Shown here: positions 1 through 7,293 of the stretch, in pieces | Layout of the letters: every line of letters starts with the position of its first letter | How positions within the stretch are numbered: position 1 is the first letter of the stretch | From: Chloroflexota bacterium | GTDB taxonomy: Bacteria; Chloroflexota; FW602-bin22; JACPRP01 | Assembly: GCA_016210495.1 (NCBI GenBank) | Contig: JACQUC010000242.1 | Coordinates: 1 to 21,555, forward strand | DNA length: 21,555 bases | Direction: 5' to 3' | The notes under the pieces: model-generated | What the model saw: the letters and a program-made list of their open reading frames with translations, nothing else | Database searches by the model: none | What the model was told of the DNA's origin: nothing | Program-made: the position numbers and the translations under genes

Positions 1-1
1 G

Positions 2-97
2 ACCTTGCGTCGCGAGTTGCGGCTTGCCACGGCGCGGCTCCGCCACAAGCGGGAAGTGATTCGTGGCTGTATCCGACACGCTGGTTACCATGTTTAG
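2..97 (+). CDS. Possible C-terminal end of an unidentified protein (partial)
   Basis: An open frame enters from the left edge and stops at TAG 95-97, giving about 31 residues rich in Arg and Leu (…RLRHKREVIRGCIRHAGYHV). Its third codon positions are mostly G or C, as in the real genes here, and it would converge on the truncated glycosyltransferase that ends at 108. The fragment is too short to assign a family. A competing open frame on the other strand is listed among the rejected items. Being at the window edge next to a truncated gene, it could also be the debris of a rearrangement. Confidence 0.3.
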   Translation, partial: TLRRELRLATARLRHKREVIRGCIRHAGYHV

Positions 98-107
98 CTC
101 TCTATGC

Positions 108-428
108 TCATGTCAGTAATTCCTGGGCGAGCTCATCCTTGCGCGCGAGCAGAGCGCGCCAAAGGTACCTCTGTGGCGGGCCATCCTTGGGGAATCTCTC
201 TATACCGACCACGCCACGACCTCTAAACTGAAGCGCGAGGTCGTAGGTCTCATCCGTCGACCAGTTGTCGATGAGGTAAATGCCGATCCCCTGGTCGATC
301 AGATGCCGGATCGAGGGTACGATGATATCCGCCTCGTTGTAGGCGGCGATTATCGCTACGACGCGGAACGACGGCGGCGCCGAGTATGGCCGAGGGCGAG
401 GACTGAGGTCTGTCAAGGTGGAACTCAT
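108..428 (-). pseudogene. Truncated family 2 glycosyltransferase (N-terminal part only)
   Basis: This encodes 106 residues from an ATG at 428. Residues 22-58 carry the start of a GT-A/GT2 fold: a beta strand VVAIIAAYNEAD (AYNE at 29-32) and the nucleotide-binding acidic region LIDNWSTDE (Asp54). GT2 enzymes transfer a sugar from a nucleotide sugar to a growing polysaccharide and are usually 230 residues or longer. This one stops at about residue 106, before the metal-binding acidic motif and the acceptor-binding half. I looked for a continuation in all three minus-strand frames down to base 1; each hits a stop within a few codons, so a single frameshift does not explain the loss. The ATG overlaps the stop of the upstream pyruvyl transferase (ATGA), so the two were translationally coupled. 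It is most likely a gene remnant left by a rearrangement, although a very short protein cannot be excluded. Confidence 0.7.
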
Positions 429-1294
429 TGCTCCTCCCGGGTCTTTCTGCGCACTGGGTACCGACTCAGCGAAAACTCGGCAATGGCCGGCACCTTGTGA
501 TACTGAGAAGGGCTGTACTCCACGCGCTTGCCCAGCATGGCCGCCGCGATCATCACGTGTGCCCGGTCGGTCTCCACGGCCTCGTAGCGCGCCATCGTCC
601 AAAGCCACTGGTCCAGGCTTTCACATGTCACCGAGATATCATCGTTGCCGGCCGGTACCTGCTGCCGCGCCGACTCCTTGTCTGTGCGATAGGCTTTGAG
701 CAACCCGCTCCCATTACATCTATAAGGCCGAAAATCAAAAAACAGGGCGCAGTCGTGGGCGATATCCGCGTTGCACAGGTTGCCGATTTGTTGGTACGAC
801 ACGCGCTCCCTGGCGAGGACGAGCGCCCTGGTGTTCTCGAGCGCCTCCCTGACGCAATCGACCGAGACGTCGAAAGAGGACGGCAGGATGATCACTCGCT
901 CGAAGCGCTCCTCGATGAGCGGCAGCACCGCCGGTAGGAGTTCATGGTAGGGCTCGCACCAGGCGCCGCCACCCGAGAGGAGCGCAGTGTGGCCGCCGGT
1001 ACCCGCCACGTTCAGAACACTGACTTCCTTGTAGCGGATGCCGGCCAGAAGCCGGCGCGTGCCGGCGTAGATGAGCTGGTCGCCGACGTTGCCGACCGAC
1101 CGGACAAGCGTTACGTCAGGCGCACCATCGATGGCCCGAAGAAGCTTCTTCCTAAAGCCGTCGACGCCATCCGTTGCGCCAAAGAGCGCCCTCAAGCCCA
1201 ATGCGTGATCTGCCCCTCCTTCGGTGACAGTTTCCCAGACGTCGCCCTCAAGAAGACGGCTTCGGACCGCCGGGACGCCAGGAGCGTGCTTCAT
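425..1294 (-). CDS. Polysaccharide pyruvyl transferase family protein
   Basis: A protein of 289 residues from the ATG at 1294. Enzymes of this family (PF04230; CsaB/ExoV-like) transfer pyruvate from phosphoenolpyruvate as a ketal to sugars in cell-surface polysaccharides. Visible family motifs are VRSVGNVGDQLI (about residues 64-75), GGGAWC (about 108-113) and the C-terminal ETDRAHVMIAAAMLGK (about 241-256), whose Arg-His pair matches the conserved basic patch of the family. Length is typical. A GTG at 1348 in the same frame would add 18 residues, but its Shine-Dalgarno-like GAGGG lies immediately against the start. The ATG has only a weak GGCGAA upstream, so the start is uncertain. The stop overlaps the next gene as ATGA, indicating a polysaccharide operon running leftwards. 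It diverges from the isochorismatase gene. Confidence 0.85.
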   Translation of the reverse strand: MKHAPGVPAVRSRLLEGDVWETVTEGGADHALGLRALFGATDGVDGFRKKLLRAIDGAPDVTLVRSVGNVGDQLIYAGTRRLLAGIRYKEVSVLNVAGTGGHTALLSGGGAWCEPYHELLPAVLPLIEERFERVIILPSSFDVSVDCVREALENTRALVLARERVSYQQIGNLCNADIAHDCALFFDFRPYRCNGSGLLKAYRTDKESARQQVPAGNDDISVTCESLDQWLWTMARYEAVETDRAHVMIAAAMLGKRVEYSPSQYHKVPAIAEFSLSRYPVRRKTREEQ

Positions 1295-1361
1295 TGTAAT
1301 TCGCCGAGGCGCGTGTGTCAACACGCCGTGTCTTTGTGGCGAACCCACCCCTCAGCAGAAT

Positions 1362-1378
1362 CTGAGCTTTTTGCTCAG
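1362..1378. repeat. Palindrome CTGAGC-TTTTT-GCTCAG (operator-like)
   Basis: A perfect 6-bp inverted repeat with a five-base T loop. It lies between the two divergent genes and ends 8 bases before the -35 box of the plus-strand promoter. The position suits an operator for a dimeric regulator acting on one or both genes; a small hairpin without function is equally possible. Confidence 0.4.
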
Positions 1379-1386
1379 CCCTGTTC

Positions 1387-1416
1387 TTGACATGCTTTGG
1401 AAGGCCGTGCTATAGT
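1387..1416 (+). promoter_or_regulatory. Sigma70-type promoter for the isochorismatase gene
   Basis: A perfect -35 box TTGACA (1387-1392) and a near-perfect -10 box TATAGT (1411-1416) are separated by 18 bases. Transcription would start near 1423, leaving a leader of about 80 bases before the ATG at 1505. It may also drive some of the downstream hydrolase and importer genes. Confidence 0.75.
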
Positions 1417-1504
1417 GGCTGCGCCAGCGATCATCGGGACTGAACTGGTGGCAGTGTTGGCGCCGGCCTGCGAAGCGAGACCTGAGAAGCGCGAGGATGG
1501 CCTC

Positions 1505-2209
1505 ATGGATGCCGTCGATTCCCAGTTGACAGAGAGCTACCGTCTGTTTGGCCGGCTCTCGGAGATAGTCTTGGAGCCGCGTAGGACAGCCCTCTTGATG
1601 ATCGACATGCAGTACCTCGACGCCCACCGCGATGGCGAGTACGGCAGAAGAGCGCGGGAGCGGGGCATCGCCCACCAGATGGAGTACTTCTTCCAGCGAT
1701 TGGAGGGGCTTGCGGTGCCGAATGCGGCCCGTCTCCTGGAGGTCTGCCGCAGAGCAGGCGTCGACGTCGTCTTCACCCGCATTGCTTCTCTGGCAGACGA
1801 TGGGCGCGATCTCGGCTGGCGTTTCAAGGAGTGGAACCTGGTTTGTGGCGTGGACTCGCCGGACGCGAGGTTTCTGCCTGAGCTGGTGCCACAACCCAAC
1901 GAGATCGTGATCAACAAGACGGGCACCAGCGCGTTCCTCAGCAGCCAGATCGACACGTTGCTACGCAACATGGGCATACGATACATAATCGTCTGCGGCG
2001 TCGTCACTCACGCGTGCGTGGAAACCTCGGTGCGCGACGCCGCCGATCTGGGTTACCGCGTGCTCCTGGCCGAAGATGCCTGCGCCGCGATGTCGCAGCA
2101 GGCGCACGATAACGCCATTCGCGCCATGGGTAGCTCCTACGCCACGGTAATGAGCACCGACGAGATCCTGGCGAAAGTGGAACGAGAGATCGCTGGCAAG
2201 GGCGCGTGA
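1505..2209 (+). CDS. Isochorismatase-like cysteine hydrolase (amidase)
   Basis: A protein of 234 residues of the isochorismatase superfamily (PF00857), which includes N-carbamoylsarcosine amidase, biuret and ureidoacrylate amidohydrolases and nicotinamidases. These cleave amide or carbamoyl bonds in the cytoplasm, releasing ammonia or carbamate. The catalytic triad is visible: Asp34 in LLMIDMQ, Lys138 in INKTGTSAF, and nucleophile Cys171 in VVTHACVETSVRDA, with the family's cis-peptide Val-Thr just before it. Start choice: ATG 1505 has GAGG eight bases upstream. An in-frame ATG at 1397 would place the start inside the promoter region and add non-conserved residues. The exact substrate cannot be read from sequence; the C-N hydrolase neighbours favour an amide or carbamoyl compound over isochorismate. 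No siderophore genes are nearby. Confidence 0.88.
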   Translation: MDAVDSQLTESYRLFGRLSEIVLEPRRTALLMIDMQYLDAHRDGEYGRRARERGIAHQMEYFFQRLEGLAVPNAARLLEVCRRAGVDVVFTRIASLADDGRDLGWRFKEWNLVCGVDSPDARFLPELVPQPNEIVINKTGTSAFLSSQIDTLLRNMGIRYIIVCGVVTHACVETSVRDAADLGYRVLLAEDACAAMSQQAHDNAIRAMGSSYATVMSTDEILAKVEREIAGKGA

Positions 2210-2516
2210 GCATTGCATTGCTTGGGGAGTTCGCGGGGCTGATCGTCGGTGGGTATTCTCTGGGCGGCGACGATGGCTTGCGTGGGTGCCCTTCGCGGCC
2301 CGCCTCAGGCGGACTCGCGTCAACCCTTGCTCTGGCTCTCTGGAATCAGCTAAGCGGGTTGACGGCGACCCCGATGCATCGGGGCGCCGAAGGACTCCCA
2401 AGGCCCGCCAAGCGCGTGCGATGTACACGTGCGATCTCAATTGACAATTCGCTCGTTTAGGAATCCCTCACCGGGAATGGCTGGCATTTGGCGTTGTAAA
2501 TTAAACGGAGGTACGT
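2210..2516. other. Gene-free gap of about 307 bp dominated by repeat sequence
   Basis: No convincing gene on either strand. It contains a CCGCC-TCA-GGCGG mini-palindrome near 2300-2312, a 9-bp inverted repeat CGTCAACCC/GGGTTGACG (2318-2326 and 2356-2364), and one copy of a repeat found again, inverted, at 10912-10965. An isolated TTGACA at 2441-2446 has no acceptable -10 partner. The Shine-Dalgarno of the next gene (GGAGG, 2507-2511) closes the gap. Confidence 0.6.
2355..2409 (-). repeat. Dispersed palindromic repeat, copy 1
   Basis: Read on the minus strand, this about 55-bp stretch matches 10912-10965 with about six differences, including a run of 19 identical bases (CATCGGGGTCGCCGTCAAC) continuing into CCG. 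Its core is a perfect 16-base palindrome CCCCGATGCATCGGGG flanked by GGCG and CGCC with one bulged A, so it can fold into a stable hairpin. It lies between two genes, like the other copy. Confidence 0.8.
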
Positions 2517-4211
2517 ATGCCATCAACTGGGTTAGGGGCAGAGATGATCTTGCACGGCGGCAAGATCATCACGGTGGACCGCCAGTTCAACTTGGCCGAG
2601 GCGGTGGCCATTTATGATGGGCGGTTTATCGCGGTGGGGGCGGATGGGGATGTGAAACGATTGGCCGTCGACGACACGAAGATGATCGATCTGAAGGGAG
2701 CCACGGTGGTCTCCGGCCTGATGGACGCCCACGTGCACCAACTGCGCGGTGGCGCCGAGAGCGAGATACTGGACAACAAGGTTTTCATCAGCCGGCTGCA
2801 GTCCATTGAGGAGGTCCTGAAGGCGATCGAGGCGCGAGTGGATCAGTCGCCGCCGGGCGAATGGATTATGACGTCCGGCATGTACCGCGGTGCCCTTAAG
2901 GAGGGACGTTTTCCCAATCGCTGGGACCTCGACAAGGTGGCACCGAACAACCCGGTGTACCTGTTCCAGTCGGGCAAGAACTGCATCGTCAACAGTTGCG
3001 CGCTGCGGCTGGCGGGCATCGATCGAAGCACGAAGGATCCCGACGATTACCCCGAGGGCCACATCGTGCGGGACGAGACCGGCGAGCCGACGGGACACCT
3101 TATCGCGGGCGCGGCGGACCGTGCACGGTTGGCCTGGTGGAAGCTCATGGGCAAGCCGCCCAAGATGTGGGCGTTCCTCTACTTCGACCGGGAGACAAAC
3201 ATCAAGGCCCTGAAAGCAAACATGGCCATGTACAATGCCAGCGGCGTCACCAGCGTGCGCGATATGGGTATGGCGCCGGACGAGATCGACGCCTACGTCG
3301 AGATGTGGCAGCGGGGCGAGATGACGACGCGCACCAATCTCATCATCGGGCTTCCCGACCGCTACGTCAGCACGGCCGAGCTGGAAGCCGCGATCAAGGG
3401 CTACTACGGTCCAAAGCAGCCCTTTGGCGACGAGTGGCTGCGACTGGGTGGCACGAAAATGGTGGTCCAGAACGACGGATGGTGGGCCTACTCCCGCAAG
3501 AAGGTCCGTATGATGATCCTCGAGTGCAACCGGCACGATTGGACGCTGGTCATTCACGTGACGACCGGTGGCATCGACGATTCTGTGGAGCTGGCATTCG
3601 ATTGTTTCGAGGAAGCGAACCGCGAGAAGCCGTTCCGCGATCGCCGCTGGTGCTACGAGCACGGCTACGGGCTACTGAAGCCGGAGCACTACCGGAAGAC
3701 GGCTGAGCTTGGCATCATTCTCGCCGCGAACCCTCTGCTGTCGTACTACGCGTCGGCACGGTCGTTCAAGATGCACGAGGCGATGGAGCAGACGCGGATC
3801 GCCAAGGTGGCGTCCAAGGACCCATGGACGCGGACCGTCAGGGATTGGGGCATGCCGATCCGCTCGTGGATAGAGGCAGGCAACCTGGTGACGGGAGGGA
3901 CCGACAACGGGGCCTGCCCATACGACGCCGAGCATCCGCTGCTGGGGATGTATTCGGCCATCACCGGCGATACACTGGCAGGCGTGCTGCTACCGGGGGA
4001 AGGCGTGGGCCGTGAAGATGCCATCAAGATGTACACGTACAACTGCGCCTACTCGACTTTCGAGGAGAACATCAAGGGATCAGTCGAAGTCGGCAAGCTG
4101 GCGGACCTGACGGTTCTGGATGGGGACATATTGACTCTGCCAAACGAAGACATCAAGAACGTCAAGGTCTCGATGACGATCGTGGGTGGCAAGATAGTTT
4201 ACGAACGGTAG
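2517..4211 (+). CDS. YtcJ-type metal-dependent amidohydrolase
   Basis: A protein of 564 residues in the amidohydrolase 3 family (PF07969, YtcJ-like). These TIM-barrel metalloenzymes hydrolyse C-N bonds of amides, ureas or cyclic amides; the precise substrate is unknown for most members. The N-terminal beta-sandwich segment MILHGGKIITVDRQF leads into the metal-binding HxH motif SGLMDAHVHQ (His72, His74). Further conserved elements are a barrel His in LVIHVTTGG (about 346), YEHGYG (about 382), GTDNGACP (about 462, candidate metal-binding Asp) and the C-terminal return of the sandwich, GKLADLTVLDGDILTLP. The ATG at 2517 has GGAGG five bases upstream. There is no signal peptide, so it is cytoplasmic. 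It sits between two other C-N hydrolases and upstream of a peptide-type ABC importer, which suggests a shared catabolic role. Confidence 0.9.
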   Translation: MPSTGLGAEMILHGGKIITVDRQFNLAEAVAIYDGRFIAVGADGDVKRLAVDDTKMIDLKGATVVSGLMDAHVHQLRGGAESEILDNKVFISRLQSIEEVLKAIEARVDQSPPGEWIMTSGMYRGALKEGRFPNRWDLDKVAPNNPVYLFQSGKNCIVNSCALRLAGIDRSTKDPDDYPEGHIVRDETGEPTGHLIAGAADRARLAWWKLMGKPPKMWAFLYFDRETNIKALKANMAMYNASGVTSVRDMGMAPDEIDAYVEMWQRGEMTTRTNLIIGLPDRYVSTAELEAAIKGYYGPKQPFGDEWLRLGGTKMVVQNDGWWAYSRKKVRMMILECNRHDWTLVIHVTTGGIDDSVELAFDCFEEANREKPFRDRRWCYEHGYGLLKPEHYRKTAELGIILAANPLLSYYASARSFKMHEAMEQTRIAKVASKDPWTRTVRDWGMPIRSWIEAGNLVTGGTDNGACPYDAEHPLLGMYSAITGDTLAGVLLPGEGVGREDAIKMYTYNCAYSTFEENIKGSVEVGKLADLTVLDGDILTLPNEDIKNVKVSMTIVGGKIVYER

Positions 4212-4226
4212 TACAAAGTTGCGTTA

Positions 4227-4296
4227 ACCGCAAAGACCGCAAAGAGCGCAAAGGGACTTATGAGAGAGGCTTTGCGTCCTGCGCGTCCTTTGCGGT
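4227..4296. repeat. Imperfect long hairpin built of CGCAAAG units
   Basis: ACCGCAAAG and CGCAAAG are repeated on the left arm (4227-4253) and their complements CTTTGCG…CTTTGCGGT form the right arm (4270-4296). The two arms can pair over about 25 bases around an 16-base loop. It fills the gap between the amidohydrolase and the M20 gene and has no T-run of a normal terminator. Similar CGCAAAG-rich intergenic repeats are known from several bacterial phyla. Confidence 0.7.
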
Positions 4297-4331
4297 GAGC
4301 ATCCAATCGTGGCGCTTGCGGATGGTGGTAG

Positions 4332-5543
4332 ATGGCTGATGTAGAGAAACTGAAAGAGGCGGCGCTGGCGGCTGTCGACCGGCGGCGAGACGAGATAGTT
4401 GGGCTGAGCCGGCGGATTCACGCCAGGCCGGAGATAGCTCTGGGAGAGCATTACGCGGCCGAGTCGTGCTGCGAGCTGCTTGGGCTGGCGGGATACGAGG
4501 TCCGGCTCGGGATAGGCGAGCTGGCGACGGCTTTCGTGGCTACGCTGGGGGGCGAAGAACCGGGTCCGGCGATCGGGCTGGTGGGCGAGTACGATGCCTT
4601 GCCCGGGCTCGGCCACGCCTGCGGCCACAACCTGATCGCCGCCGCCGTCGTGGGCGCCGGACTGGCGCTGGCGGACGTGTCCTTCACTCGATCTGAAGTT
4701 GAACGAGTGAAAGACGTGGGAGGCCAGCTCCCGGGCACGGTCAAGGTGTTCGGGGCTCCCGCCGAAGAGACCGGCGTCGGGAAGCCGGCGATGCTCAAGG
4801 CAGGCGCCTTCGAGGGGACAGAGGTCGCCCTGGGCTATCACACCGGTTCCCGCGCTATGGCGCGCGGCGCCACGAATGGCCTCTTGCTAATGGAGTACAC
4901 GTTTCGGGGGCGCGCGAGCCACGGAGGGCAGGACCCGTGGGCTGGAGTGAGCGCGCTGGACGCCGTGTTGCTGCTGTTCGCCGGGGTGAATGCCCTGCGG
5001 CAGTTCGCCAGGGACGGCACGCGCTTCCACGGGGTGATCACCAATGGGGGAGAGGCCTTCAACGTCACACCGGAGAGTGCGACGGCGCAACTGGCGGTTC
5101 GCGCACCGGACGTTGGCTACATTCGTGAGGTGACGGCGCGGGTGATTGCCTGCGCCGAAGGGGCGGCGCGGGCGACGGGGACGCGCCTGGAGACGCGAGA
5201 GATGGCGTTCTTCGACGTGGTGAAGTTCAACCGCAGCCTCGACGCCGTCGTGGCCAACAACATGCAGCGGCTGGGCCTGGACTACGCCGAGCCCGGGGCC
5301 GTCACGGCCTCGAGCGATTTCGGCAACGTTTCCCAGGTCTTGCCGGGAATCTACTTCGGCACGCGCACGTGGGGCGCGGGCATCGCCTTCCATACCAGGG
5401 AGGCGACGGCCGCGGCGGTGACGCCGATGGCCGAGGCGGCCATGCTCGACGGGGCACGCTGCCTGGCGCTTTCCGCCATCGATCTGCTGACGGAGCCCGA
5501 GCACGTGCGCCGGGCGAAGGCGGAGTTCAGAGCATCGAGTTAG
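4332..5543 (+). CDS. M20D-family peptidase/amidohydrolase (AbgB/PM20D2-like)
   Basis: A 403-residue zinc-dependent M20 amidohydrolase of the type that cleaves N-acyl amino acids, aminobenzoyl-glutamate or dipeptides. Metal-binding signature GHACGHN (residues 94-100) and catalytic PAEETG (143-148) are intact, as is the dimerisation-domain stretch GRASHGGQDPWAGVSALDAV, which supplies the His of the lid domain, and the late SSDFGNVSQVLPG metal-site segment. No signal peptide is present, so it is cytoplasmic. An unusual stretch of about 13 residues (SFTRSEVERVKDV, 117-129) sits where relatives have a short turn, and its DNA holds a perfect 8-bp inverted repeat. The ribosome-binding site before ATG 4332 is weak (GGTGG). 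Its place directly before two binding proteins and two permeases suggests it processes the imported compound. Confidence 0.88.
   Translation: MADVEKLKEAALAAVDRRRDEIVGLSRRIHARPEIALGEHYAAESCCELLGLAGYEVRLGIGELATAFVATLGGEEPGPAIGLVGEYDALPGLGHACGHNLIAAAVVGAGLALADVSFTRSEVERVKDVGGQLPGTVKVFGAPAEETGVGKPAMLKAGAFEGTEVALGYHTGSRAMARGATNGLLLMEYTFRGRASHGGQDPWAGVSALDAVLLLFAGVNALRQFARDGTRFHGVITNGGEAFNVTPESATAQLAVRAPDVGYIREVTARVIACAEGAARATGTRLETREMAFFDVVKFNRSLDAVVANNMQRLGLDYAEPGAVTASSDFGNVSQVLPGIYFGTRTWGAGIAFHTREATAAAVTPMAEAAMLDGARCLALSAIDLLTEPEHVRRAKAEFRASS
4683..4711. repeat. Palindrome inside the M20 coding sequence
   Basis: TTCACTCG (4683-4690) and CGAGTGAA (4704-4711) form a perfect 8-bp inverted repeat around 13 bases. 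It coincides with a stretch of protein that is extra compared with the usual family spacing between the GHACGHN and PAEE motifs. Confidence 0.55.
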
Positions 5544-5580
5544 CGCGGCGGCGGCGGGGCGTGGCGAAGCCCGTCGGCAA

Positions 5581-5633
5581 GGCGAACCTGTAGGCGCACC
5601 CTGAAGGGTGCGGATACAGGTGGGACGTTCGCC
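5581..5633. repeat. Three-part hairpin (GCACCCT-GA-AGGGTGC core)
   Basis: Nested complementary blocks are GGCGAAC/GTTCGCC (5581-5587, 5627-5633), CCTGTA/TACAGG (5587-5592, 5615-5620) and GCACCCT/AGGGTGC (5596-5602, 5605-5611) with a GA loop. The element is centred in the gap between the M20 gene and the first binding protein. It has no T-tract, so it resembles a repeat-type palindrome rather than a classic terminator. Confidence 0.75.
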
Positions 5634-5677
5634 TGGCGGAATGAATGCTAAAGGCACATGGGAGGAAGGAGATCACG

Positions 5678-7216
5678 GTGCGAGCGGTAGTGAAAAACAG
5701 GCTTATCCTATTGTTTCTTCTGGTCGTCACGGTGGTGGCCACCCTGGCGTGCGCTCCAGGCGCCACGCAAGACACGCAGCGGAAGCGCCAACTGGTCATT
5801 GCTCAGAACCTCGACGCAATCAGCCTCGATCCCACGACGTCGATAAACACGGTGAACGTCAGGCTGTACGCCCACCTCTTCGATCCCTTGATCAATCGGG
5901 ATCGAACAGGCAAGCTCGAGGGCAGGTTGGCCGAGCGATGGGAGAACCCTAACGCAACCACCTGGCGCTTCTTCCTCCGTAAGGGCGTGAAGTTTCACAA
6001 CGGCGAGGAGTTCAACGCCGAGTCGGCCAAGTTGTCCCTGGATCGAGCGAGAGACCCCAAGGTATCCACCGTCCCCGCGAGCTTCAGCACCATCGAATCG
6101 GTGACCGTCGTCGACAGCTACACCATCGACGTAAAGACCAAGGGTCCCGATCCACTGCTCCTCCAGCGGCTGGCCGACCAGCCGTCTATGGTCCCGCCGG
6201 GTGATCTCAAAACGAAAGGCAACGAGGAGTTTGCCCGCAATCCCGTCGGCACAGGTCCCTTCCAGTTCGTGGAGTGGGTGCGCGGCAACCAGATCGTCCT
6301 GAAGGCCAATCCCCAGTACTGGCGAGGAGCGCCTTCGTTTGACAGCATCACCTTCAAGGTCATTCCCGAGGGAGGCACGCGAGTAGCGGCGCTACAGACG
6401 GGCGAAGCGGATATGGCCATCGCTGTGCCACCGGGAATAGTCGACACGGTGAAGAAGAGCGGCAACGCGCGCATCGTCAGCGCGCCCCTTGCCAGCGACG
6501 TTCATATCGGCTTCAAGGCGAACGAGCCCCCGTTCAACGACGTCCGCGTTCGCCAGGCGCTGAACTACGCGATTGACAAGAAGGCCATCGTGGAGAATGT
6601 GCTGGGGGGCTTCGCCCGGGTTACGGGCCAGCCCTCTCCTCAAGGCGTTTTCGGCTACAACCCGAAAATCCAGCCCTATCCCTTCGATCAGGCGAAGGCG
6701 CGCCAGTTGCTCGCCGAAGCCGGGCTGGCGAACGGAGCTAGCGTCGATCTGACTTTCGCGGATGGGTTCGTGGCCAACGGCAAGGAAGTGATGGAGGCGG
6801 TGGCCGAGCAGCTCCGCACCGTCGGGATCAATGTCAGGCTGAATCAGATGGACGGGGCCAGCTTCACGCCGCTGGGTCGTGCCGGTCGCATGACGCCGCT
6901 TTTCGCCAGCTACACGCTGACGCGCAACTTCGACACGGACGAGATGATGCAGAACCCCCTGACCACCCAGGGGTCGTGGAACCACGGGCGCTATTCTAGC
7001 GCGCGGATCGACGCGATCGTCAAGGAAGCAGTGTCGATCCTCGACCAGGCGCAAAGACAGCGCCTCTACGAGGAAGCCAACCAGATTGTTCACGACGATG
7101 CGGCCTGGCTGTTCCTTTTCAACCCGATGTCCGTGTGGGGAGTAGCCAACAGCCTCGAATGGGAAGGCCGCCCGGACGACCTGGTAAAGGTTTATGACGA
7201 GGTTCGGCGAAAGTAG
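5678..7216 (+). CDS. ABC transporter substrate-binding lipoprotein, peptide/nickel type (copy 1)
   Basis: A protein of 512 residues, solute-binding family 5 (SBP_bac_5, DppA/OppA type), which captures peptides or similar solutes outside the membrane for an ABC importer. The N-terminus has a basic start, a hydrophobic stretch and a lipobox TLAC (Cys24 or so), so it is a membrane-anchored lipoprotein. Family landmarks include LFDPLINRD, WRFFLRKGVKFHNGEEF, NPVGTGPFQFVEW, PQYWRGAP and the C-terminal WLFLFNP. The GTG at 5678 is chosen because AAGGAG lies six bases upstream and because the resulting length and N-terminus match the next gene exactly; an in-frame ATG at 5645 adds 11 unlikely residues. 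It is followed by a close paralogue and then two permease genes. The ligand is unknown. Confidence 0.93.
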   Translation: MRAVVKNRLILLFLLVVTVVATLACAPGATQDTQRKRQLVIAQNLDAISLDPTTSINTVNVRLYAHLFDPLINRDRTGKLEGRLAERWENPNATTWRFFLRKGVKFHNGEEFNAESAKLSLDRARDPKVSTVPASFSTIESVTVVDSYTIDVKTKGPDPLLLQRLADQPSMVPPGDLKTKGNEEFARNPVGTGPFQFVEWVRGNQIVLKANPQYWRGAPSFDSITFKVIPEGGTRVAALQTGEADMAIAVPPGIVDTVKKSGNARIVSAPLASDVHIGFKANEPPFNDVRVRQALNYAIDKKAIVENVLGGFARVTGQPSPQGVFGYNPKIQPYPFDQAKARQLLAEAGLANGASVDLTFADGFVANGKEVMEAVAEQLRTVGINVRLNQMDGASFTPLGRAGRMTPLFASYTLTRNFDTDEMMQNPLTTQGSWNHGRYSSARIDAIVKEAVSILDQAQRQRLYEEANQIVHDDAAWLFLFNPMSVWGVANSLEWEGRPDDLVKVYDEVRRK

Positions 7217-7230
7217 CACACAGGGGCTAA

Positions 7231-7266
7231 CTCTCACGTCGGCGAGCTGTGAGAGGCTTGGCCGAC
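7231..7266 (+). promoter_or_regulatory. Hairpin with possible H-type pseudoknot before the second binding-protein gene
   Basis: CTCTCAC (7231-7237) pairs perfectly with GTGAGAG (7249-7255) around an 11-base loop. That loop begins GTCGGC (7238-7243), which is perfectly complementary to GCCGAC at 7261-7266 downstream of the stem, allowing an H-type pseudoknot. It ends 11 bases before the AAAGGAG ribosome-binding region (7278-7284) of the gene starting at 7294, and is a candidate for translational control. Confidence 0.4.
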
Positions 7267-7293
7267 TATGAAATCAGAAAGGAGCTTGTTGCA

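Noticed and set aside
1..91. Minus-strand open frame from an ATG at 91 running off the left edge
   Set aside because: Only 30 codons, low similarity to any recognisable pattern, weak ribosome-binding site, and it competes with a plus-strand frame with better codon use.
2441..2469. TTGACA at 2441 as promoter of the YtcJ-type gene
   Set aside because: No acceptable -10 hexamer at 15-19 bases; a perfect -35 alone is not enough in DNA of this composition.
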